Shown here piece by piece: positions 1 to 6,843 of a stretch of 15,176 bases of DNA; positions within the stretch are counted from its first letter, which is position 1; each line of letters starts with the position of its first letter. The position numbers and the translations under genes are program-made. The stretch spans positions 12,390 through 27,565 of the forward strand of contig DEPD01000054.1 in assembly GCA_002358575.1 (NCBI GenBank). Reading direction: 5' to 3'. The notes beneath the pieces are model-generated. The model was not told the DNA's origin. It worked only from the letters and a program-made list of their open reading frames with translations, and did not search any database. This stretch comes from Lachnospiraceae bacterium UBA3401. Lineage in GTDB: Bacteria; Bacillota; Clostridia; Lachnospirales; Lachnospiraceae.

Positions 1-92
1 AAATTTTGCCTAGCACTGACACGAACCATGCAGTGCACAACTCTAATTTCTGTCTGGATGGAGCACTAGCAACAATTCCTAAAAGCTACTTA

Positions 93-941
93 TCAAACTA
101 TTTTTCCAATCAGGCAATTAATAAAAAATACAACAATATCTGCCACCACAATTGTAGCACCAACCGGAGTGGAAAAAAGAATCGACAGCACAATCCCAGC
201 CAGTGCACAACACACAGACAGTATTGCCGCGTAAATTACCACGCCTTTAAAATTTTGTATTACACGCATTGCAGATAAGGCTGGAAAAATTACTAGCGCT
301 GAGATTAATAGCGATCCCACCAGATTCATTGCTAACACAATGATAATTGCTGTGATAATGGCAATTAGATTATTGTACACACCGGCTTTCAGTCCCGTCG
401 CCCGTGCAAAATTCTCATCAAATGTAACTGCAAAAATACGATTATATAAAAATATAAACACTGCCACCACAATCATCGACATCACGACACACAACCATAC
501 CTCAGCTTTTGTCAGCGTCAATATCGAGGTTGAACCAAACAGCGTGCTACACACGTCCCCTGAAATATTAGCTGATGTAGAAAACAGGTTCATTATTAAA
601 TAGCCAACTGCAAGCGAACCGACAGAAAGCATGGCAATTGCAGCGTCTCCGTGGATTCTAGGATTCTGTCCTGTTCTGAGAATCAGAATCGCCGCAAGCA
701 CTGTCACAGGCATTACTACAACAGAAGTACTGCCAAGGTCAAGAAGCGTCGCCACCGCCAAAGCGCCAAATGCCACATGGGACAGCCCATCACCAATATA
801 AGAAAAACGCTTGAGCACCAATGTCACGCCAAGCAGCGCCGCGCAGAGCGCAATCAGCGTTCCAACAATCAGCGCATATCGCACAAATGGATATGTCAAA
901 TAAAATTGCAATGTCCCCAAGATTCCCATTGATTCTCTCAT
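93..941 (-). CDS. znuB: Metal (zinc-type) ABC transporter permease, ZnuB/AdcB family
   Basis: Integral membrane subunit of an ABC-3 family importer for Zn2+ (possibly Mn2+); it forms the channel energised by the adjacent ATPase. The protein is about 282 residues, normal for the family, and almost wholly hydrophobic, with around eight membrane segments. The stretch around SYIGDGLSHVAFGALA is the typical ABC-3 permease motif, and SALVIFPALSA near the C-terminus is also family-like. The chosen ATG at 941 follows AGGAGG with nine bases between. It overlaps the znuC stop in an ATGA, which is classic translational coupling; a longer frame to 968 would read through znuC and the SD itself. It is the last gene of a znuA-znuC-znuB operon. 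The family is certain; zinc over manganese is inferred from the His-rich binding protein and the Zur-like operator upstream. Confidence 0.93.
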   Translation of the reverse strand: MRESMGILGTLQFYLTYPFVRYALIVGTLIALCAALLGVTLVLKRFSYIGDGLSHVAFGALAVATLLDLGSTSVVVMPVTVLAAILILRTGQNPRIHGDAAIAMLSVGSLAVGYLIMNLFSTSANISGDVCSTLFGSTSILTLTKAEVWLCVVMSMIVVAVFIFLYNRIFAVTFDENFARATGLKAGVYNNLIAIITAIIIVLAMNLVGSLLISALVIFPALSAMRVIQNFKGVVIYAAILSVCCALAGIVLSILFSTPVGATIVVADIVVFFINCLIGKIV

Positions 942-1639
942 GTGTTTTCCCCTCCTAGTTCCTTCCAAAAATCACTTTTTCGATACTCTTGTGTGGTCCC
1001 AATAAAAGACTTTTCCTTCTCTACATGCAAAATATGACTCGCATATTTTACTGCCGCATAAATATCATGCGATACCATAATAATTGTCAGTCCCTCCTGA
1101 TTAAGTGCCTGAATCAATTGATAAAAGTCCACTGTCACTCTGGGATCTAAGCCTGTCACAGGCTCATCAAGCACCAGCAATTTAGAAGATGCACAGAGCG
1201 CACGCGCCAAAAGTACACGTTGCTGCTGCCCACCAGAAAGATTGCGATAGCATTCCTTTCTTAAATTCCAAATATCCATGCAACGCATATTTTTCTCCGC
1301 AAGCTGTTTTTGTTCCTTCTGAAAAAAAGGGCGCCACCCGCACTGTGAAAGTGTTCCAGACAGCACAATCTCCCACACGGAGGCCGGAAAATCCTTCTGC
1401 ACAAAAGTCTGTTGTGGTAAATATCCAATCGCATGTGCTTCCAGCCCATCACCGTACACAATGCGGCCACCCATCAGCGGCGTCAACCCAAGCAGGGTTT
1501 TCATCAATGTGCTTTTACCTGCACCATTTTCGCCCACAATGCACAAATAATCTCCTTGCGCAACCGAAAAGTTAATATGTTGCGCAACAGGTGTTCCCTC
1601 ATAGCCCAATATCAAATCTTCACATTGAATATATGCCAT
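938..1639 (-). CDS. znuC: Metal (zinc-type) ABC transporter ATP-binding protein, ZnuC family
   Basis: Cytoplasmic ATPase that powers the ZnuB permease. All nucleotide-binding motifs are present: Walker A GENGAGKST (residues 36-44), Q-loop YLPQQ (73-77), signature LSGGQQQR (134-141), Walker B LLVLDEP (154-160) and the switch His in VSHD (H191). At 233 residues it is a complete single ATPase domain with only a short tail. It starts 16 bases after the znuA stop behind a GGGGG SD with nine bases of spacing, and its TGA stop lies inside the start of znuB (ATGA). Co-transcription with znuA and znuB from the promoter near 2700 is therefore likely. There is nothing odd about the gene; the specific metal is inferred from context. 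Confidence 0.94.
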   Translation of the reverse strand: MAYIQCEDLILGYEGTPVAQHINFSVAQGDYLCIVGENGAGKSTLMKTLLGLTPLMGGRIVYGDGLEAHAIGYLPQQTFVQKDFPASVWEIVLSGTLSQCGWRPFFQKEQKQLAEKNMRCMDIWNLRKECYRNLSGGQQQRVLLARALCASSKLLVLDEPVTGLDPRVTVDFYQLIQALNQEGLTIIMVSHDIYAAVKYASHILHVEKEKSFIGTTQEYRKSDFWKELGGENT

Positions 1640-1655
1640 AGCTTTCGTCCCCCTA

Positions 1656-2630
1656 CTATTCCAACAGTTTTTGTATCACTTTCAAATTTTCTTCCATTAT
1701 ATTCAGATAATGAAGTCCTTCTTTCACCTCTTTGCGGGAAACCGACTGCATAGAATTTAGCACACAGACTTCCTGATGCCCCGACCGCGTATTTTCAATA
1801 ACTACCCGCGCCAGCCGGTCATCTGACCCATCAAGCACAATCACAAAACCAAGTTCCAATTCCTCCAACTTGTTTATTAAAAATGCCATTGTACCAAAAC
1901 TAGCCTCGGTTTCCGCACTACATCCGTTAAATGCAGCGTAATAATTTAAACCATAATCCTCCACAAAATACCGAAATGGAAATCGGTCTGCAAAGAGCAA
2001 AGTGTCTTTTTTCCCGCTGTCAACCACCTTGGCAAATTGAAGGTCCAGTGCGCGCAATGCGGCTGTATATCGGTCGCAATTTCTCTGATATAAATCAGCA
2101 TTTCTACTGTCCATTGCCGCCAGATTTGCCGCAATCTCCTCCACAATTTGCTCCGCATTTTTAATCGAAAGCCAGACATGTTCGTCGTACTCTTGTTCTT
2201 CGTGATCCTGTTCATCATGCCCGCCGCTTCCCTCAACATGTTCCTCCTCAACAAGTCTCTCGCTAAGAGCTTCCATCATATTTATCACACGCATATCAGG
2301 ATTGACCGCCTCCTTCAAGGCATCCTCCACCCAAGCATCCGATTCTCCACCCACATAAAGAAACAAATCGCATTCGGAAACCCTTGCAATATCTAATGCA
2401 GAAGGTTGAAAATTATGCAAATCGCCCCCTTTATCCATAAGTAATTTCAATGAAATATTCTCCTCATTTCCACAAATTAAATTTGCTGTCCAATCATACT
2501 GCGGAAACGTAGTGCAAACAATATGATATCGGTTATCCTCCTCAAGAGCAGTATTGTTAGATACACAACCAGACAAGATACAACTACAAAACAGCATTAA
2601 AACCGCTATTGTTATCACTTTTACTTGCAT
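1656..2630 (-). CDS. znuA: Zinc-type ABC transporter substrate-binding lipoprotein, ZnuA/AdcA family
   Basis: Surface lipoprotein that captures the metal and delivers it to ZnuBC. The 324-residue protein begins with a lipoprotein signal peptide and lipobox LSGC (Cys22). Expected features of cluster A-I/TroA proteins follow: His72 in GGDLHNFQPSALD, and a His/Asp/Glu-rich loop at residues 129-151 ending in DEHVWLS (His151), the kind associated with zinc. The place where many ZnuA proteins have a third His ligand reads ADRFPFRYF (214-222), without His; I recall similar motifs in clostridial relatives, so this may be a subfamily trait with another ligand (Asp, or Cys237 in NGCSAETEAS). The ATG at 2630 follows GGGAGG; an upstream ATG at 2663 would lie inside the operator. 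It is the first gene of the operon. Confidence 0.9.
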   Translation of the reverse strand: MQVKVITIAVLMLFCSCILSGCVSNNTALEEDNRYHIVCTTFPQYDWTANLICGNEENISLKLLMDKGGDLHNFQPSALDIARVSECDLFLYVGGESDAWVEDALKEAVNPDMRVINMMEALSERLVEEEHVEGSGGHDEQDHEEQEYDEHVWLSIKNAEQIVEEIAANLAAMDSRNADLYQRNCDRYTAALRALDLQFAKVVDSGKKDTLLFADRFPFRYFVEDYGLNYYAAFNGCSAETEASFGTMAFLINKLEELELGFVIVLDGSDDRLARVVIENTRSGHQEVCVLNSMQSVSRKEVKEGLHYLNIMEENLKVIQKLLE

Positions 2631-2658
2631 TTTTCCTCCCACTATCTCAAAAAACATT

Positions 2659-2673
2659 TGCAAATCATTTGCA
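2659..2673 (-). promoter_or_regulatory. Fur/Zur-type 7-1-7 operator of the znu operon
   Basis: TGCAAATCATTTGCA is a perfect palindrome with seven-base arms around one central base, the geometry of Fur-superfamily operators (Fur, Zur, PerR). It lies just downstream of the -10 box of the znu promoter, over the likely transcription start, so a bound repressor would block initiation. Given the genes it controls, Zur is the best guess. No regulator gene is in the window, so the protein is inferred. Confidence 0.75.
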
Positions 2674-2680
2674 TTTCTAA

Positions 2681-2709
2681 ATTATATCCACCTGTTTTTG
2701 TATTGTCAA
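2681..2709 (-). promoter_or_regulatory. Sigma-A promoter of znuACB
   Basis: On the minus strand a perfect TTGACA (2704-2709) and a perfect TATAAT (2681-2686) are separated by exactly 17 bases. Transcription should begin near 2674, at the edge of the operator, giving a leader of about 45 nt to the znuA ATG at 2630. Such a consensus promoter is strong and would be expected to need repression when zinc is sufficient. Confidence 0.88.
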
Positions 2710-2723
2710 GTAGGATTTACAAT

Positions 2724-2802
2724 CGAGTAGGGATGACTTTCCCTACTTGCGCACCGGACGCGGGCAGCTTTAGCCGCATATTTCCTTTCCGCGTCCGTGT
2801 GC
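2724..2802. repeat. Block of two palindromes between the znu promoter and the GH18 terminator
   Basis: Two potential hairpins sit side by side. The first pairs AGTAGGGA (2726-2733) with TCCCTACT (2740-2747) around a six-base loop. The second pairs 2751-2763 with 2789-2802, 13 base pairs with one bulged base and the core GGACGCGG/CCGCGTCC; it encloses a smaller nested hairpin (2764-2777). The block is noticeably more GC-rich than its surroundings. Its outer ends share the GAGTAGGGA sequence with the terminator hairpin at 2813-2842, so the whole 2724-2842 stretch is bounded by inverted copies of it. It may be an extragenic palindromic element or a compound terminator. Confidence 0.6.
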
Positions 2803-2807
2803 ATAAA

Positions 2808-2842
2808 CAAAACGAGTAGAGAAACTATATTTTCCCTACTCG
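2808..2842 (-). terminator. Rho-independent terminator after the GH18 gene
   Basis: Beginning 18 bases after the GH18 stop codon, the minus strand folds into a hairpin. CGAGTAG (2813-2819) pairs with CTACTCG (2836-2842), and GAAA with TTTC inside after one mismatch. It is followed by TTTTGTTT. Position, stem and T-run fit an intrinsic terminator separating the GH18 transcript from the znu promoter. Confidence 0.75.
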
Positions 2843-2859
2843 CCAAACTTTTCCACTTC

Positions 2860-4575
2860 CTATTGTGTCATATAATCGGCAATTATATCCCATACCGCCG
2901 GGGTTTCTAACCCAAGTTTCCAGCTTGCCACGCCTTTAATGCCTTGGTTCTTCATAACTTGCAGCTTCACCCGAATCGATTCCATATCCTCCAGCCAACA
3001 CTGATACAGTGTGTCATTCACTTGGTACTCCACATAATTCTGGCAGGACTCTTCCACCCATGTAGGAGTTATTCCTGTCCTTGCAACCCAATCCGCCTGG
3101 GCGTTCATTGTCAGCGTTGACGCCTTTAATCCATCTGGTCCTGATTCCCACACTCTCGTATAAAATGGAATGGCGTTGATAATCTTGTCTGCTGGCACAA
3201 CTTCTTTTGTGTTGACAATCCCATCCTCCACAAACATAATCGATGCATTTGATCCTGCAGCGCCTCCCCCTACATAGTGCTCATCATAGCCCATTATAAT
3301 AATGTAGTCCGCGATAATGCCCTGCTCCTTGCGATTATAATGCGCTGTGTACTCTGACGGGACATAGTTGTCCACTGAAAGAACAACGCCACGTTTCCTA
3401 GTTTCTATGGAAAGCTCTCGCAAAAACTGTACAAAATGTATACCAGAATCGCTGCGCACTTTCTCGAAATCAATGTTAATGCCGTCAATCCCATAGCTAT
3501 CAATCTGCGCCATCAACCCTTCAATCAGATATTTACGGTTGGCAGAGGACGACAACAATTCCACAAAATCAATCTCCACACCAAACTGATCCATACTGTC
3601 CACATCTGTTACCAGCGCCCAAACTTCAATGCCAAGGTCATGTGCCCGCGCCACATAAGATGTGTTCGCAAGACTTGCAAAATCACCGCTGTTATTGGTT
3701 AGCCGAAACCATGTTGGAGATACCACATTGACTGTTTTTGTCCGCGCAAGTGCACTGGTAAGCGCATCGCCGCCAACCACATCAAACACTTGATGAAATG
3801 TGAGGTTAATCATGCCTTCCTTCTTGACATTATTATATACAATCTCCTCAAACCCAGTATTGCAAGTTCGCTCCACCTCCTGCTCATCCTTTAAAAACTT
3901 GTTTTCCACATACCCAATAAAAGCATCTTCTGTCTTGACCTTTGACCAAGTTTCCATCTGCTCTAGCACCGTCACTGCATCTCCCGCTGCAAGTTGCACC
4001 AAAATATCACTCTTGATGCCACCCTGATAGCGCAGCGCCGTCTTTTTGGAAAGCACCGCCTCCGTATAGCTGCCCCATTCCGTATACACCTGCATATGCA
4101 ATGGCGCATCATACACTTGATACTCAAAATTAGCATACCGCTTCACATAATCCGCAGCGATGTACAATGTCTCTCCCTCATAGAACGCTGCCTTGTAGCC
4201 AAGCTCCTGACCAGCACCAGACACGTACATTACATCACTGTCATAAGCAATATTTATCTGTATTATATCAGTGTCTGTCGTAAATACCAGCACCTGCTCC
4301 TCACTATTAACATAAAACCGCTCTGTAAAATACTTCTCAACTGTTGAGAGTGCAAAGTAAATTACATTATCCCGCAGAAGCGCTTTTTCCTCGACAAGCG
4401 TGTCCTGAACCACCATCGCAACCTGGTCATCCTGCGCAAGCTGAAAATATTCCTTTAAATCTGCCTTATTTTTTGAATAAGAATACCTTTTTAAAATCTG
4501 GCTTCCCAGCGCCGCTGCAATCACAATAAAAATGAGAACAATCGGCACTAGCACCGCAATTATTCGTTTTTTCAT
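2860..4575 (-). CDS. Membrane-anchored GH18-family glycosidase with stalk and SH3-like domains
   Basis: Probable cell-envelope glycosidase, acting outside the membrane on peptidoglycan or another beta-1,4-linked N-acetyl sugar polymer. The 571-residue protein has an N-terminal membrane anchor (about 5-27) and then a region resembling the copper-amine-oxidase N-terminal (stalk) domain (about 45-165). A bacterial SH3-like segment (about 175-230) and a C-terminal GH18 barrel (about 250-571) follow. The GH18 active-site motif reads DGINIDFE (364-371), with Glu371 as the expected catalytic acid. Asn367 replaces the middle Asp of the classical DxxDxDxE, as in spore-type YaaH-like enzymes. MGYDEHY (428-434) is the usual substrate-binding strand. 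The ATG at 4575 follows GGGAGG with seven bases between; an upstream TTG at 4590 overlaps that SD. It is transcribed alone. The substrate is not determinable from sequence. Confidence 0.87.
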   Translation of the reverse strand: MKKRIIAVLVPIVLIFIVIAAALGSQILKRYSYSKNKADLKEYFQLAQDDQVAMVVQDTLVEEKALLRDNVIYFALSTVEKYFTERFYVNSEEQVLVFTTDTDIIQINIAYDSDVMYVSGAGQELGYKAAFYEGETLYIAADYVKRYANFEYQVYDAPLHMQVYTEWGSYTEAVLSKKTALRYQGGIKSDILVQLAAGDAVTVLEQMETWSKVKTEDAFIGYVENKFLKDEQEVERTCNTGFEEIVYNNVKKEGMINLTFHQVFDVVGGDALTSALARTKTVNVVSPTWFRLTNNSGDFASLANTSYVARAHDLGIEVWALVTDVDSMDQFGVEIDFVELLSSSANRKYLIEGLMAQIDSYGIDGINIDFEKVRSDSGIHFVQFLRELSIETRKRGVVLSVDNYVPSEYTAHYNRKEQGIIADYIIIMGYDEHYVGGGAAGSNASIMFVEDGIVNTKEVVPADKIINAIPFYTRVWESGPDGLKASTLTMNAQADWVARTGITPTWVEESCQNYVEYQVNDTLYQCWLEDMESIRVKLQVMKNQGIKGVASWKLGLETPAVWDIIADYMTQ

Positions 4576-4598
4576 ACGGATACCTCCCAATTGTTCTC

Positions 4599-4648
4599 AT
4601 TATAGCAAAAGATTGATACGAAGTATACAAAAAAATTGAATATACTTC
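4599..4648 (-). promoter_or_regulatory. GH18 gene promoter with overlapping inverted repeat
   Basis: A perfect minus-strand TATAAT lies at 4599-4604, 24 bases upstream of the start codon. No good -35 box is seen at 17-18 bases. Instead GAAGTATA (4620-4627) and TATACTTC (4641-4648) form an eight-base inverted repeat with 13 bases between arms, centre to centre 21 bases (two helical turns), covering the -35 position. This suggests an operator or activator site; the regulator is unknown. Confidence 0.55.
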
Positions 4649-5245
4649 CAAAAAAAGTCCCTATCATTTTTGTGTTGCATATGATAAAATATAATTGTCT
4701 TGTTAGCAATGCCATTTCTGCCAAAATGTGCAAGTGCTAGAACAGTCTGTGCAGTTTATGCATAGAGGGGTCTAAAATCAATCTGTCACAGAGCAGACAT
4801 TATATTACACACATAATACATGCCAGAGACCAAAAGTTTAAAACTGTGATATATAAATTGTATAAAGCTGTCAGAACATAACGCACTTTTTACTGGATTT
4901 GTAAATTGTGAAAAGTTTGGAAAAATATTTTTGCGTTATCAGCACAAGCTAATAAGACAATGAGAAGATTTTTAACAGCCCTCCTTCTTATGTAAATTTT
5001 ATTCGTAAAATTTGTTCTCGACGCACTTTATACAAGCATTATTAACACATTCCGAAAAAATATGCAAATCGAAATGTAAAAATTCGCCTGAAATGTAAAA
5101 AATAATACAACTTTTTTATGAAAACATCTGTTATTTTAACATTTCAGACGATATATAGAATAAAATCAAATTTCGACATTTTTTATGGTTCTTAACAGGA
5201 TTTATGTTATAAAATAAATTTTTTAAAAACTGTGGTCCTGTCCTA
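4649..5245. other. Long AT-rich intergenic region, no gene recognised
   Basis: About 600 bases between the divergent GH18 and mecA genes hold no convincing reading frame, RNA gene or mobile-element end. The only structure I see is a cluster of related short words: GAAATGT at 5071-5077, CTGAAATGT at 5088-5096 and its inverted copy ACATTTCAG at 5139-5147. The first two are followed by A-runs and the third is preceded by a T-run. These may be protein-binding sites upstream of mecA or chance in AT-rich DNA. Confidence 0.5.
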
Positions 5246-5274
5246 TTGACTAAAGCTTCTCTACATTATAATAT
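5246..5274 (+). promoter_or_regulatory. Sigma-A promoter of mecA
   Basis: TTGACT (5246-5251) is followed after 17 bases by TAATAT (5269-5274); a perfect TATAAT starts two bases earlier, with a short 15-base spacer. Transcription should start near 5281, leaving a leader of about 145 nt before mecA. Confidence 0.65.
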
Positions 5275-5280
5275 ATGTGA

Positions 5281-5425
5281 GAAGGTCTGTCTTCAAGCAT
5301 TGTTTGACAGACCAAATCAAACAATACGCAGACACTATGAGTGTGCGGGATTACCGTATCCCGCACCAGAACCCCTAAGCGGGTTTTGAACACAAGGTAT
5401 TATTAAATAGTGAGGATGTGAAAAT
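5281..5425 (+). promoter_or_regulatory. Structured 5' leader of mecA
   Basis: The leader contains a series of stem-loops. GGTCTGTC/GACAGACC (5284-5291 with 5306-5313) has a 14-base loop. GTGCGGGAT/ATCCCGCAC (5343-5351 with 5358-5366) has a six-base loop. AACCC/GGGTT (5370-5374 with 5381-5385) precedes TT. An alternative hairpin, ACACT/AGTGT (5332-5336 with 5340-5344), competes for the left arm of the second stem, so two states are possible. I do not match it to any riboswitch or leader class I know. It could be a cis-regulator of mecA or a small RNA. The mecA SD, GAGG, lies ten bases before the ATG and is outside these stems. Confidence 0.5.
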
Positions 5426-6205
5426 ATGAAAATTGAAAAAGTTAATGACCATCAAATTCGCTGCACACTGACAAAAGCAGACTTGGCTGACCGCGAGCTC
5501 AAGATCAGCGAGCTTGCTTACGGAACAGAAAAGGCAAAAAACCTTTTCCGTGATATGATGCAGCAAGCTTCCTACGAATTTGGATTTGATGCTGATGATA
5601 TTCCACTTATGATAGAAGCAATACCACTCAATTCTGAATGCATTGTTTTAGTTATCACCAAAGTCGAAGATCCGGAGGAACTTGACACCCGCTTCTCAAA
5701 GTTTGCGCCTTCTGTTCACGACGAATATGAGGAGGAAGACCTTGGAAACACACTAGATAATATGCTTCAGAGTCTCTCTGAAGGCGCTGATGACGTACTG
5801 GATCTCTTTAAGAAAATTCATGACGGTCATCTTGCGGAAGCCACTGCAGAAGCGTTAAACAATGTGGAGAAAGCAAAACTTCGCTCAAACGCAAAACAGA
5901 CTACAGGCATTGATTTGACACGTATCTATGGCTTTGAGTCTCTCAACCAAGTAACGCGTCTTGCTCATATTTTGGTTCAACACTACAATGGTAAAAATTC
6001 CCTGTACAAAAACGAGAAAACTTCTGGTTATATGCTGGTTGTGACACAATCTAACCACACACCTGAAGAGTTTAACAAGATCTGTAACATGCTTTCCGAA
6101 TATGGAAATCCTGAAAAAATTGCTTCTGCAAGCGAAGCCTATATGGAAGAACACTTTGAGCCAGTTATAAAAGACAAAGCGATTCAAGCGTTGTCTCTTG
6201 TATAG
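5426..6205 (+). CDS. mecA: Adaptor protein MecA
   Basis: MecA is the cytoplasmic adaptor that delivers substrates (ComK in Bacillus, others elsewhere) to the ClpC-ClpP protease and helps assemble ClpC. The 259-residue protein has the family layout. An N-terminal substrate-binding domain begins MKIEKVNDHQIRCTLTKADL (residues 1 to about 85). An acidic linker follows (about 86-150, with EYEEEDLGN). The C-terminal ClpC-binding domain (about 165-259) includes YGFESLNQVTRLA and a late ASEAYMEEHFEPVI stretch. Length and order are normal. The start is supported by GAGG upstream and by the conserved N-terminus. It appears monocistronic, with its own promoter and leader and a terminator 30 bases downstream. 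The substrates in this organism are unknown; no competence gene is in the window. Confidence 0.93.
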   Translation: MKIEKVNDHQIRCTLTKADLADRELKISELAYGTEKAKNLFRDMMQQASYEFGFDADDIPLMIEAIPLNSECIVLVITKVEDPEELDTRFSKFAPSVHDEYEEEDLGNTLDNMLQSLSEGADDVLDLFKKIHDGHLAEATAEALNNVEKAKLRSNAKQTTGIDLTRIYGFESLNQVTRLAHILVQHYNGKNSLYKNEKTSGYMLVVTQSNHTPEEFNKICNMLSEYGNPEKIASASEAYMEEHFEPVIKDKAIQALSLV

Positions 6206-6235
6206 ACATTAAGCCTATGATAATTCAAAGAAAAC

Positions 6236-6271
6236 AAAAAAAGTCCACGACCTCTGTCGCAGACTTTTTTT
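6236..6271. terminator. Bidirectional terminator between mecA and the DUF1858 gene
   Basis: A run of A (6236-6242), then AGTC-CA-CGAC, a CTCT loop, GTCG-CA-GACT and a run of T (6265-6271). The stem has a symmetrical internal CA/CA loop. The flanking A and T runs allow termination in both directions, fitting the convergent genes mecA (plus) and the DUF1858 gene (minus). Confidence 0.88.
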
Positions 6272-6286
6272 GATGCGATACCCTTT

Positions 6287-6481
6287 CTATGCAAGCGCCG
6301 CAATCTTGTCCATCAACGCATCAATGTCCATTCCGTGCACCATTGCGGCCTCCTCCAAGGACTCGCCCTGCGCGGAAGGACACCCCAGACAATGCATACC
6401 AGCCTCCATAAGTACCGGCGCCACCTCCGGCTTTGTCCTCAAAATTTCACCGATTGTCATATCTCTCGTTATCTCTGCCAT
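6287..6481 (-). CDS. DUF1858 (hybrid-cluster-protein-associated redox disulfide) protein
   Basis: A small 64-residue cytoplasmic protein consisting of one DUF1858 domain. It has the typical opening MAEITRDMTIGEILRTKPE, the helix VAPVLMEAGMH, and the paired cysteines of CLGC (Cys31 and Cys34) followed by PSAQGESLEEAA. Proteins of this family are common in strict anaerobes and are thought to do thiol/disulfide redox work or handle nitrogen-oxide stress near hybrid cluster proteins; the exact function is not established. The ATG has AGGAGG eight bases upstream. It is a single-gene unit that converges on mecA at a shared terminator, and its promoter region contains an inverted repeat. Confidence 0.88.
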   Translation of the reverse strand: MAEITRDMTIGEILRTKPEVAPVLMEAGMHCLGCPSAQGESLEEAAMVHGMDIDALMDKIAALA

Positions 6482-6597
6482 TTTAATTTCCTCCTGTTAA
6501 GTCTTTCGTTCGTCTTGACACTTTTCTCTTATTGTGTCTAAACTGTAATAATTTATTCGCTGTTTGTTAATCTATTTTAATTCGACTGTATTTATAC

Positions 6598-6633
6598 ATA
6601 GATTATATTATATCCAATCTATATAAATGTCAA
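6598..6633 (-). promoter_or_regulatory. Promoter of the DUF1858 gene with an internal inverted repeat
   Basis: On the minus strand TTGACA (6628-6633) is followed by TATAATAT; the 17-base-spaced -10 is TAATAT, two bases after the start of TATAAT (6607-6612). ATAGATT (6598-6604) and AATCTAT (6616-6622) form a seven-base inverted repeat flanking the -10 box. This suggests a repressor or redox-responsive site. A leader of about 110 nt follows to the gene. Confidence 0.6.
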
Positions 6634-6651
6634 GTAAAAGAAAAGCAGCTT

Positions 6652-6843
6652 TCATCCTGCACGCAAGTCCCTAAATTTGTAAGGATCTTCTACATTTATT
6701 TTTTCTTCCAAAATCAGCAATAATACTCCTAAGCATACTGCAGCCAAAGTTCCAACAAAAAATATCCACAAATCTATTCTAAATGATAGGAAAGAAAAAC
6801 ACAATAAAAAATACAAAAATTGTAATATGTTGATTATATCCAT
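6652..6843 (-). pseudogene. Internally deleted copy of the small membrane-protein gene at 7944-8156
   Basis: A 63-codon frame whose C-terminal half (DLWIFFVGTLAAVCLGVLLL then ILEEK) closely matches the 70-residue protein at 7944-8156, also at DNA level. Its N-terminal half instead matches DNA lying upstream of that gene (8178-8221). The simplest reading is that about 150 bp containing the original start and first membrane segment was lost, fusing upstream sequence to the C-terminal part. Similarity continues past the other copy's stop, where the tail here stays open for about 14 more codons (INVEDPYKFRDLRAG) because of a two-base length difference. I see no convincing SD. The open frame also continues upstream of its ATG, back to about 6919, without an obvious start. 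It could still be expressed as a small membrane protein. Confidence 0.5.
6776..6820 (-). repeat. Dispersed ~45-bp repeat, copy A
   Basis: Shares the consensus ATTCTAAATGATA (plus strand) then AAAACACAATA and an AAATACAA-type end with copies at 8178-8221 and 11492-11536. In this copy the minus strand reads in frame as FLYFLLCFSFLSFRI inside the small fused ORF. Confidence 0.6.

Noticed and set aside
1..92. A further gene downstream of znuB
   Set aside because: Minus-strand frames here are interrupted by stops within a few codons and no SD-start pair leads into an open frame.
941..968. Longer znuB N-terminus beginning at 968
   Set aside because: It would include the AGGAGG SD as coding sequence and overlap znuC by 31 bases; the ATG at 941 has correct spacing and an ATGA junction.
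5341..5390. Mini-ykkC (guanidine-II) type hairpins in the mecA leader
   Set aside because: The loop of the strong hairpin contains ACCG, not the required ACGR, and the second hairpin lacks the motif.
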